Of a DNA stretch of 13,897 bases, positions 7,190-13,475 are shown one piece after another. The position numbers and the translations under genes were made by a program. Numbering within the stretch: position 1 is the first letter of the stretch; each line of letters starts with the position of its first letter. The notes below the pieces were generated by a model. That model saw nothing but the letters and a program-made list of their open reading frames with translations, had not been told where the DNA came from and ran no database searches. The DNA is from an uncultured Alistipes sp. (lineage in GTDB: Bacteria > Bacteroidota > Bacteroidia > Bacteroidales > Rikenellaceae): positions 1-13,897 of the forward strand of contig CAKVKI010000041.1 of NCBI GenBank assembly GCA_934754975.1. Direction: 5' to 3'.

Positions 7190-7834
7190 TTAATTTTCTT
7201 CGATCGAAAGCGTGCCGTCGGGCTCCACGGTCACTTTGGCTTCGTAGTAAATATACGAAGTTTTGCCGGCGCTGGTCTCCGTTTCCTTGCCGTCCTCGGT
7301 GAAGCAGACGATGAACGAAGTGTGTTGTTTGCCCAATTCTTTGTTTCTGTTGTAGTGCGACATTCCGGCCGGGACCTCTTCCGCGATTTCGTAACGGCCT
7401 ACCGATTTGTAGGAGTGTCCTTCGGGAAGCATCGTCTTGGCCTGGGCGATCTGGGCGGCGATCTGCTTGGGATCGAGTTTCGAGAGGTCGATGCCGACGG
7501 TCGTTTCGTATTCGGGCGCCTCGAACGTACTCTGTACGTCGCGCAGGTCGGTAGGTTCCAGGCCGTTCATATAGTAGGACTGGCTGAATGCCTGATTGTC
7601 CTTGTTTACCAGTTTCACCGTCACGAGGAACAGGTTGTCGGACAGCGTTTCTCCCTCCATAAACGTGAGCGAGTAGATTTTGAACTTGTCGGAATCGACG
7701 CTCTTTTTCGTGAGTTCGATGGCCTTGGCATAGCTGGCTTCGGCATCGGTCGGATAACCTGTTAAAGTAGAGCAGGAAGAAATCGTTGCGGCAACGGCTG
7801 CGGCTGCGGCGAGGTGTTTGAAAATCTGGAGCAT
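7190..7834 (-). CDS. Uncharacterised lipoprotein, paralogue of the 8164-8769 product
   Basis: The 214-residue product starts with a hydrophobic Ala-rich signal ending ISSC, a plausible lipobox with Cys21 as the lipidated residue. The mature part is predicted mixed alpha/beta with no recognised domain. A segment around residues 122-146 (IAAQIAQAKTMLPEGHSYKSV) aligns closely with IVACYQAAKQMIPEGYEFISV in the upstream lipoprotein, and the strands before and after it align as well, so the two are paralogues. It follows the small two-TM gene by 23 bases. The 89-base gap after it contains a short near-palindrome (TTTTCAGGTGAAAA) but no convincing terminator. Localisation to the inner or outer membrane cannot be told from sequence; role unknown. 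Confidence 0.8.
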   Translation of the reverse strand: MLQIFKHLAAAAAVAATISSCSTLTGYPTDAEASYAKAIELTKKSVDSDKFKIYSLTFMEGETLSDNLFLVTVKLVNKDNQAFSQSYYMNGLEPTDLRDVQSTFEAPEYETTVGIDLSKLDPKQIAAQIAQAKTMLPEGHSYKSVGRYEIAEEVPAGMSHYNRNKELGKQHTSFIVCFTEDGKETETSAGKTSYIYYEAKVTVEPDGTLSIEEN

Positions 7835-7857
7835 TGTTGTATTCGTTTAAATTTGTT

Positions 7858-8115
7858 TTACATAGTAAAAGCTAAAAAAAGGGAGCAGAGAACCAGGATG
7901 GCGGAGAGGACCATCATGCCGATCCGGTAGCCTTCGAGGCCCCATATGCGGTAGAGCCATACCAGAATTCCCAGCGGACGCGTACCTGTGTCAGGTTCGA
8001 CGAGCCATTTCCAGCGGCGCAGGCTTCCGTAAAACAGGGCTGCCCCGCCGGCGGCCAACAGCAGGTAGGCGGTCATGGCGTTCATGCCGGCTTCTGCGAT
8101 TGAAATGTCGTTCAT
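7858..8115 (-). CDS. Small two-TM membrane protein, possibly Imm17-like
   Basis: The 85-residue product has two hydrophobic segments (about 14-30 and 65-83) joined by a polar loop. A Trp-rich WKW motif follows the first helix, and GYRIGMMVLSAIL leads into the second. The length, the two helices, the tryptophans and the G-x-R-I start of the second helix recall the Imm17 family of small membrane proteins, but the match is from memory of the pattern and is weak. A second Met at residue 11 could be the true start. It sits between two paralogous lipoprotein genes, 48 bases after one and 23 before the other, so it is very likely co-expressed. No toxin gene is visible nearby, which argues against a simple immunity role. 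Confidence 0.7.
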   Translation of the reverse strand: MNDISIAEAGMNAMTAYLLLAAGGAALFYGSLRRWKWLVEPDTGTRPLGILVWLYRIWGLEGYRIGMMVLSAILVLCSLFLAFTM

Positions 8116-8163
8116 GGTTTATGGCAGCAATTGGATTACAGATTGTCTTTTTATTTTAATCCT

Positions 8164-8769
8164 TCATTGTATGGTCACGTTGCCTGCGTCGTCGGCCCTG
8201 AAACGGAACGCCGGGTATTCGGTTACCCTTACGCTCTTGCCCATGCGGCTCGTCGAAACGCCCTTGCCGTCCGTCGCGATCGTAAAAACGTGGCTGAGGC
8301 CGTCGCCCTTCCTGACGATCGTGTGATCGGCAACGGAGATGAATTCATACCCTTCCGGAATCATTTGTTTGGCCGCCTGGTAGCAGGCGACGATCGTCGC
8401 GGGCTTGATTTCGCCGGGACGGATCCACTCCATGCGGTCGAATTTCACCTTCCGTATGGAAACGTCGCCGCCCGCTATGGGTTCGATTTTACGCGCCGGC
8501 GAGTAATCGAAATATTTGAGCAGGCGCATCGGTTTGTTGTCGGGACCCAGCATCCGGTATTCGATCATGGCCAGCGTGTTGTTCAGCTGGCTGTCGTTCC
8601 AGGATATATTATAAACATGGTACTGCGTGGTGTCGATCTGTTCTGCATATACGCTTGCGACGATTTGCGCCACGTTTTCGCAGTCCATGGCCCGTTGGTT
8701 CGGACCGCAGCTGCAGGCCGTAAGCACCCCTGCGCATAGGAACGCCTTTATGAAGAGTTGTTTCAGCAT
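8164..8769 (-). CDS. Uncharacterised lipoprotein, paralogue of the 7190-7834 product
   Basis: The 201-residue product starts MLKQLFIKAF and carries a lipobox LTAC with Cys19 as the likely lipid anchor. The open frame extends 67 codons further upstream, but that part overlaps the preceding gene, has no signal character, and would hide the lipoprotein signal, so the start at 8769 is preferred. The mature domain is predicted mixed alpha/beta. The region AKQMIPEGYEFISV (133-146) and flanking strands align with the second lipoprotein of the cluster, and both place this motif at the same distance from the anchor. It is 43 bases after the TM-PH gene, with a perfect GC-rich palindrome in the gap, and 48 bases before the small membrane gene. 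Function unknown. Confidence 0.82.
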   Translation of the reverse strand: MLKQLFIKAFLCAGVLTACSCGPNQRAMDCENVAQIVASVYAEQIDTTQYHVYNISWNDSQLNNTLAMIEYRMLGPDNKPMRLLKYFDYSPARKIEPIAGGDVSIRKVKFDRMEWIRPGEIKPATIVACYQAAKQMIPEGYEFISVADHTIVRKGDGLSHVFTIATDGKGVSTSRMGKSVRVTEYPAFRFRADDAGNVTIQ

Positions 8770-8788
8770 GTGGGATTGTGTTTGCGGA

Positions 8789-8808
8789 CCGGCCGGAATT
8801 CCGGCCGG
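8789..8808. repeat. 20-base perfect GC-rich palindrome between two cluster genes
   Basis: CCGGCCGG, AATT, CCGGCCGG form an exact inverted repeat. It begins 4 bases after the stop of the TM-PH gene and ends 19 bases before the lipoprotein start. As RNA it folds into an 8-pair GC hairpin with a 4-base loop. No T-tract follows on the minus strand, so it is probably an intercistronic hairpin (stability or attenuation) rather than a full terminator. Confidence 0.85.
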
Positions 8809-8812
8809 CATG

Positions 8813-9268
8813 TTATTTACTGAAATTGGATTTGAACACGTCGAACGCATCCGCATTTTCGAAGAATGCGCCGCGGATAACATATTGCTCGGCCGGCAGT
8901 GAAATATTGAATTCGTTCTCCTCTTCGTCGAATTTGGTGTATTCCACCTCCGAAAGCAGAAACGACTCATTGACGACCTCTTTTTTCTTGACGACGGGAA
9001 TCGTCACTTTGTCTCCGTCCACGGTGATTTCGCCGCCCTGGGCGATGAGTTTGCGGGCCTGCATGATCTCCCGGACGGTAAACGCCAGAAGCGCAAGGCC
9101 GCCGATTACGAAGATGATCGTGACGGCCGTCGGGCCTAGGATGCGCATGCGGCCGATACGGATGCCGAAAGGATAAACCAGAGGTACGATGACCATGCCT
9201 GCGCCGATAGCCAGCGAAGAGATCGATCCGCTGAAAGGGTTCTTGGGGGTGTAATTGAATTTCTGCAT
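8813..9268 (-). CDS. Two-TM membrane protein with C-terminal PH-like domain, first gene of the six-gene cluster
   Basis: The 151-residue product has two hydrophobic segments (about 15-34 and 45-66) followed by a soluble beta-rich domain (about 76-150) starting ITVDGDKVTIPVV and ending in an amphipathic helix DAFDVFKSNF. This order of strands and final helix is typical of bacterial PH-like domains. The layout TM-TM-PH repeats the end of the BatD-like protein encoded by the convergent gene 3240-4556. It is the first gene after the promoter at 9360-9367, with a leader of about 85 bases containing a hairpin. The first Met is used because it precedes both helices. I infer a membrane sensor or scaffold; no named family is recognised. 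Confidence 0.75.
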   Translation of the reverse strand: MQKFNYTPKNPFSGSISSLAIGAGMVIVPLVYPFGIRIGRMRILGPTAVTIIFVIGGLALLAFTVREIMQARKLIAQGGEITVDGDKVTIPVVKKKEVVNESFLLSEVEYTKFDEEENEFNISLPAEQYVIRGAFFENADAFDVFKSNFSK

Positions 9269-9322
9269 TTCTTTTTATGAATTTGGGATTAGTAAATTTT
9301 GCATTATCGTTCCTTAGGCGCT

Positions 9323-9345
9323 CCTGTGAAATCTGAAATCACAGG
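9323..9345 (-). promoter_or_regulatory. Hairpin in the leader of the six-gene cluster
   Basis: Arms CCTGTGA and TCACAGG (7 of 7 pairs) enclose a 9-base loop. They lie between the predicted transcription start and the first ATG, about 55 bases ahead of it. Short flanking AGGC/GCC-type complementarity could extend the stem imperfectly. It could be a leader regulatory structure or a protein-binding inverted repeat. Confidence 0.5.
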
Positions 9346-9359
9346 CCTTGTATGGTGTG

Positions 9360-9367
9360 CAAAGTTA
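9360..9367 (-). promoter_or_regulatory. -7 box of the six-gene cluster promoter
   Basis: The minus strand reads TAACTTTG, matching the TAnnTTTG consensus. It lies about 92 bases ahead of the first start codon and is the only such box found between the genes of the cluster. A -33 TTTG is not evident, so an activator may be needed. Confidence 0.6.
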
Positions 9368-9486
9368 AACTCCCCGCGGTTATTTTCGGAGGTTTGCAGG
9401 GGGATATTGAAATGTACAGGACATTTTTCAACAGGTTGATTTACTGCTGTTTTTGTTCGTATGACACAGGACGGCAGGGGTATATT

Positions 9487-11100
9487 TTACAACCGGGACA
9501 GGATCTCTTCCAGTGTGGAACCTTTTGCGGAAGCCAGTTTCTCGGTGCGGATGCGCTTCAGCCGTTTTTTTACCGAATCCTTTTCCAGGCAGACGACGCT
9601 TGCGATTTCGGCCTGCGACAGATGCATGCGCACCATACAGCAATAGCGGATGTCATCGTCGTTCAGCGTCGGAAATTGCAGGCGGAGCCGGACCGTGAAA
9701 TTGTCGAAAACGGCGTCGGCATGGGTGAAGATCGTCTTCCAGTCTTCATCCGACATGCGGCATTTTTTCGCCTCTCCCTCCTGCCGGACCTGTGCGATGA
9801 AACGGCTGTTGAGCTGACGGAAAAAGGTCGTGCGCAGTTGCTCTTCCTTGCGCCGCATGGCGTCGAGTTCGTTTTCCTGCCGCATGATGCGCTTTTGCTG
9901 GGCGAATTCCCGCAGTTTGGTGCGGTGCCACAGGCGCAGGCCGAACCATGCCCCGAGCAGCATGAACGCCGCGCATATCAGAATCGTTTCATAGACGATG
10001 CGCTCGCGGTGTTGCTTTTGGCTTTGCAGTACGGCATTCTGGGTTTTGAGCTGTTCGTAACGCCAGAGTTTGCGGATGTTGAGTACTTCGGCGCTGTGTA
10101 TTTCGTCGTCGATCGAATCCTTGAGCCGGATATAATGTTTCAGGGCTTTGAGACTTCTGGCCGCATCGCCTTTACCCTCCCATGCGTTCGCCGTGTTGAG
10201 CGCCCATAACGCCCTCGAAGTGAGGTGTGTCGAGTCGGCGCACATGCGGCGGGAACTGTCTATCAGCTCCAGCGCCGCGTTGTAACGGCCCGTGCGGTTG
10301 CAGATGTCGGCCTTGGTGTTTATCCATGAATATCTGGTCCATGCCGGTGCGTGTTCGAACCCGTTTTTCCAGTATTCTTCGGCTTGCTGGTACTCTTTTC
10401 GTTTCAGGGCGCTTTCGATCAGCATGGCCCACTTCGGGGAGGTATCCTCGGTTATGCCCTTTTCTTCGGCGAGTCTGAGCGCTTTGAGCGCATAATATTC
10501 CATGCTGTCGTGATTGACAAGCCCCAGGTAGGCGTGAGCTATGTCGCCGAGCGATATGCACATCCAGTCGTAGCGTTCCATGCTGTCGGCATAGATGTAA
10601 GCCTGTTTGGCATGGAGTATCTTCTCTTCGAAGAGATGCTGCTGGCCGCAGAACACGCCGAGCCATGTCTCCACGACGTAATGCCGTCTCCACTCCCCTT
10701 TCTGCGGCAGCATGTCGCGGCTTTTGAGCAGCAGCGTCATCGCTACTTCCGGCTGCTGGCGCTGCCGGGCGATCTTGGCCGCATAATAATAGGCCTTGTG
10801 TGCGGCGGCGAAGTCTTTGGTATGGGTGCTGTAGTAGTCGAGGGCGACATCCGAAAGCGTGTCGTCGATCATGCTCGCTCCCGTGAGCCACCGGGCTTGG
10901 GTCAGTACCAGCGCATAGTGCGCATAGTTGCGCCGGGAGAGTTTTTTCTCCGGGGACGGAACGCCCTCTAGAAGCCTTGCGGCGCTGTCGGGATGTTCCA
11001 TGACGATCGCTTCGGCGTCGAGCAGGACGCCGGGAACGGGCTGACAGCCTATAGCTGAGGCGAACAGGAGTAATATGGCGGCAAGGCGGACGTGGTACAT
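9487..11100 (-). CDS. Lipoprotein-TPR-transmembrane-HTH one-component regulator
   Basis: The 537-residue product starts with a signal ending AIGC (Cys19 as possible lipid anchor). A long helical region, about 50-340, is rich in TPR-like repeats (for example YAHYALVLTQARWL, YNAALELIDSSRR). One membrane helix follows at about 370-390, then a coiled coil at about 395-425, then a C-terminal helix-turn-helix around 477-520 (LNDDDIRYCCMVRMHLSQAEIASVV...SVKKRLKRIRTEKL, given in parts). This layout is common among Bacteroidota regulators that sense with a periplasmic TPR domain and bind DNA from the membrane. Its own promoter lies 71 bases upstream. It stands directly ahead of the six-gene cluster on the same strand, with 218 bases between, and is its most likely local regulator; that link is inference. 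Confidence 0.88.
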   Translation of the reverse strand: MYHVRLAAILLLFASAIGCQPVPGVLLDAEAIVMEHPDSAARLLEGVPSPEKKLSRRNYAHYALVLTQARWLTGASMIDDTLSDVALDYYSTHTKDFAAAHKAYYYAAKIARQRQQPEVAMTLLLKSRDMLPQKGEWRRHYVVETWLGVFCGQQHLFEEKILHAKQAYIYADSMERYDWMCISLGDIAHAYLGLVNHDSMEYYALKALRLAEEKGITEDTSPKWAMLIESALKRKEYQQAEEYWKNGFEHAPAWTRYSWINTKADICNRTGRYNAALELIDSSRRMCADSTHLTSRALWALNTANAWEGKGDAARSLKALKHYIRLKDSIDDEIHSAEVLNIRKLWRYEQLKTQNAVLQSQKQHRERIVYETILICAAFMLLGAWFGLRLWHRTKLREFAQQKRIMRQENELDAMRRKEEQLRTTFFRQLNSRFIAQVRQEGEAKKCRMSDEDWKTIFTHADAVFDNFTVRLRLQFPTLNDDDIRYCCMVRMHLSQAEIASVVCLEKDSVKKRLKRIRTEKLASAKGSTLEEILSRL

Positions 11101-11169
11101 GCTAGTTTGTAATTATATACGGTTCGTCGCTCGGTGGGAGCTGGCCTGCATAATAATTGCTGTTTGGGA

Positions 11170-11190
11170 GCCAAAGATACAACTTTTGGC
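11170..11190 (-). promoter_or_regulatory. -7 box of the TPR regulator within an inverted repeat
   Basis: The minus strand has TATCTTTG (11172-11179), a match to TAnnTTTG, about 71 bases before the start codon. It lies inside an inverted repeat with arms GCCAAA (11170-11175) and TTTGGC (11185-11190), which could be an operator for autoregulation. The repeat is short and may be chance. Confidence 0.5.
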
Positions 11191-11492
11191 CTGAAAAATC
11201 CGCGTTTCGAAACATTTTTGACCCGAGCGGAATCGAGTATGGGTGGACGAAGGCATGGCAATTTCTTCCGCCCGCATCCGCAATCCGTTCGTTTGCCCTG
11301 CTTTGCGGAGTGAACCGCCTGCCTGCAGCCGTTTGTCGCCGCTGTCGTGGTTGCTTGCAACCGCTTCCCCTCCCTGCTGTCTGAATTCCGGTTTTCTGCC
11401 GATTCCGAACTTATAGTGGCTTCTGCCGCAGAAGTATGCTATCAATTAATTGATAGCATTTCCCGGAGTCGCAAAAATCGGATGAAAAAATA
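11191..11492. other. Non-coding stretch of about 300 bases between divergent operons
   Basis: No reading frame here has a convincing start, codon pattern or recognisable product. The left two thirds are GC-rich without clear structure. The right end becomes AT-rich and holds the 24-base palindrome described separately. The stretch separates the leftward regulator gene from the rightward efflux operon and probably contains regulatory sites for one or both. Confidence 0.55.
11436..11459. repeat. 24-base perfect palindrome upstream of the TetR-efflux operon
   Basis: ATGCTATCAATT is followed directly by its exact reverse complement with no spacer. The centre is AT-only. It lies 33 bases before the -33 box of the efflux operon. 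Perfect symmetry of this length is typical of a dimeric regulator's operator; a stem-loop terminator is unlikely because no T-tract follows on either strand. Confidence 0.85.
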
Positions 11493-11523
11493 TTTGGAGA
11501 TATGGATATTGTCCGTATATTTG
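11493..11523 (+). promoter_or_regulatory. Promoter of the TetR-TolC-HlyD operon
   Basis: TTTG at 11493-11496 and TATATTTG at 11516-11523 match the Bacteroidota -33 and -7 elements with 19 bases between, the best promoter in the window. The expected start of transcription is near 11530, giving a leader of about 38 bases. Confidence 0.8.
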
Positions 11524-11526
11524 CAT

Positions 11527-11553
11527 TAACAGAATTGTTAGATTAAATTGTTA
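11527..11553 (+). promoter_or_regulatory. Candidate TetR operator at the transcription start
   Basis: TAACA-GAAT-TGTTA (11527-11540) is an inverted repeat that overlaps the predicted start of transcription. A third half-site TGTTA occurs at 11549-11553, 13 bases on. The position suits repression by the encoded TetR protein, but the arms are only 5 bases. Confidence 0.4.
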
Positions 11554-11567
11554 ATTCGAATAAAACC

Positions 11568-12191
11568 ATGACGGAAACAACACAAACCAAGGAGCAGGCG
11601 ATTCTGGCGGCGGCCGAGCAGGAATTCCTGACCAAGGGCTTCGGCGGAGCGCGTACGACCTCGATCGCGGCGGCGGCCGGTGTGACGCATGCCATGCTGC
11701 ATTACTATTTCCGCACCAAGGAGAATCTTTTCGACCGGGTACTCGACGCGAAGATGCAGCTGATGGGCCAGTCCGTCCTGAAAGCCTTCGGGGATTCGGG
11801 ACTTCCGCTGGCGGAGCGGCTGCGCAACGGTATCGTAAGTCATTTCGATTTCATCGTTGCAAATCCCGATATGCCGCGTTTTATCGTGAACGAGGTGTTT
11901 TCGCGCCCCGACCGTTACGAATCCATGCGCATGCGCATCCGCGAGATCACCGATACGCTGCTGCGCGACCTGCAGCGAGAGTTGGACGAGTCGGCCGCGC
12001 GCGGCGAAACCGAACCGATGGACGTGCGTATGCTGATGCTGGACATCATATCGCTCAATGTCTTTACGTTCATCGCCTACCCCATTATCGAGCCTATCCT
12101 CGGCGATTTCACCAACGACCGGGAACGGTTTTTCGAACGGCGCAAAGCCGAAATCATCGAGGTAATTACACGGCGACTAAAAAAATTATAA
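11568..12191 (+). CDS. TetR/AcrR-family transcriptional repressor
   Basis: The 207-residue product has a classic TetR N-terminal helix-turn-helix: ILAAAEQEFLTKGFGGARTT, then SIAAAAGVTHAMLHYYFRTK, then ENLFDRVL (residues about 10-57). The rest is an all-helical ligand-binding and dimerisation domain of normal length. It is the first gene of an operon with TolC and HlyD genes; its stop is 3 bases before the TolC start. Such regulators usually repress their own efflux operon and release DNA on binding an exported compound. The likely operators are the palindromes at 11436-11459 and 11527-11540. The inducer cannot be told from sequence. Confidence 0.93.
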   Translation: MTETTQTKEQAILAAAEQEFLTKGFGGARTTSIAAAAGVTHAMLHYYFRTKENLFDRVLDAKMQLMGQSVLKAFGDSGLPLAERLRNGIVSHFDFIVANPDMPRFIVNEVFSRPDRYESMRMRIREITDTLLRDLQRELDESAARGETEPMDVRMLMLDIISLNVFTFIAYPIIEPILGDFTNDRERFFERRKAEIIEVITRRLKKL

Positions 12192-12194
12192 TCC

Positions 12195-13475
12195 ATGAAA
12201 CGAATATTTCTGTTAAGCTGCTGCATTTTTGCGACGCTGGGCGCCCGTGCCCAACTGACGCTCGACGAGTGCCGTAGGCTGGCGCGGGAACACTACCCCG
12301 AAATCCGTCAGTACGACCTGATCCGGCAAGCGGCGGAATACACGCTGTCGAACGCCCGCCGGGCCTATCTGCCCCAGCTGTCGCTGACGGCGCAGGCTAC
12401 GTGGCAGACTGCCGTGACCGACTTTCCCGATGCACTGAAAAATATGCTGACGCAGCAGGGAATAGCCATTCCCGGCCTGAACAAGGATCAGTATAAGGTG
12501 ATGCTGGAGTTGAACCAGACCATTTGGGACGGCGGCAAGTCGGGCGCCGACAAGCAGGTGGCCCATGCGGAGTCGGCCGAACAGCAGCGCTCTACGGATG
12601 TCGATCTCTATGCACTGGAGGGACGTGTGGACGACCTCTACTTCGGAATCCTCCTGCTCGACGAGCGGATCGGGCAGATCCGGCTGACGCTCGAACTGCT
12701 GCGCAGCAATTTCGACAAAGTGCGTTCGTTGCAGCGAAACGGCGTGGCGATGCAGAGCGACGCCGACGCCGTGGAGGCCGAACTGCTCTCCGTGAATCAG
12801 CAGCTGATCCAGGTCGAAGCCTCGCGTGACAGCTACCGCCGGATGCTGGCGGTATTCATCGGCCGCGAATTGGATGCCGAACGGCTGGTGAGGCCTGATG
12901 CCGCAGAACCGGCCGCGGCGGAACCGGACCGTCCCGAGCTGGCGCTGTTCGATGCGAAAATCGACAAATTCGCCGCGCAGGAAACGCTCGTCAAATCTTC
13001 GACGCGGCCCCGCTTCGGTCTCTTCGCACAAGGCTATTACGGTTATCCGGGGCTTAACTTCATGCAGGACATGCTCTCGTCCGACTGGTCGTGGAACGCC
13101 GTGGTCGGCGTCCGCATGTCGTGGAACTTCGGCGGCTACTATACGCGGAAGAATTCGCTCGGTAAACTGCGTACGGCGCAGCGGCAGGTCGAGGTTCAGC
13201 GCGATGTATTCCTGTTCAACACGCGGCTCCAGACCACGGCGGAGAGCGGCGAGATCGTCCGCCTGCGCCGCGCCCTTGCCGACGACGACCGCATCGTGGC
13301 CCTGCGCCGCTCGGTGCGAGAAGCGGCCGAGTCGAAACTCCGCAACGGCGTGATCGACACCAACGACCTGCTGGGTAAAATCACCGACGAGGCGGCGGCC
13401 GCCACGGCCCGCAGCGCCCGTGAAATAGAGCTGCTCAAAGCGATTTACGAATTAAAACACACCATAAACCAATGA
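12195..13475 (+). CDS. TolC-family outer-membrane efflux protein
   Basis: The 426-residue product has a Sec signal peptide (MKRIFLLSCC..., cleavage near GARA/Q). The mature protein opens with LTLDECRRLAREHYPEIRQYD, the standard start of the outer-membrane efflux domain, and shows two long alpha-hairpin halves separated by beta-type segments (QYKVMLELNQTIWDGGKSG in the first, VVGVRMSWNFGGYYTRKN in the second). The length is usual for Bacteroidota members. TolC-like trimers form the channel and periplasmic tunnel of tripartite pumps and type I secretion systems. It starts 3 bases after the TetR gene and its stop overlaps the start of the HlyD-like gene by ATGA, so the products are made together. 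Confidence 0.94.
   Translation: MKRIFLLSCCIFATLGARAQLTLDECRRLAREHYPEIRQYDLIRQAAEYTLSNARRAYLPQLSLTAQATWQTAVTDFPDALKNMLTQQGIAIPGLNKDQYKVMLELNQTIWDGGKSGADKQVAHAESAEQQRSTDVDLYALEGRVDDLYFGILLLDERIGQIRLTLELLRSNFDKVRSLQRNGVAMQSDADAVEAELLSVNQQLIQVEASRDSYRRMLAVFIGRELDAERLVRPDAAEPAAAEPDRPELALFDAKIDKFAAQETLVKSSTRPRFGLFAQGYYGYPGLNFMQDMLSSDWSWNAVVGVRMSWNFGGYYTRKNSLGKLRTAQRQVEVQRDVFLFNTRLQTTAESGEIVRLRRALADDDRIVALRRSVREAAESKLRNGVIDTNDLLGKITDEAAAATARSAREIELLKAIYELKHTINQ

Noticed and set aside
8770-8970. 67-codon N-terminal extension of the first lipoprotein
   Set aside because: It overlaps the TM-PH gene and would bury a clean lipoprotein signal, so the internal start at 8769 is preferred.
9410-9426. AAATGT-ACAGG-ACATTT as a terminator for the TPR regulator
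   Set aside because: The stem is AT-rich with 6 pairs and lacks a T-tract on the minus strand; too weak to call.
9352-10209. 285-codon plus-strand frame opposite the TPR regulator
   Set aside because: Antisense to a gene with clear TPR, TM and HTH features; no recognisable protein.
11157-11384. 75-codon plus-strand frame in the gap before the TetR gene
   Set aside because: No plausible start signal, no hydrophobic or domain pattern, and it begins antisense to the promoter of the TPR regulator.
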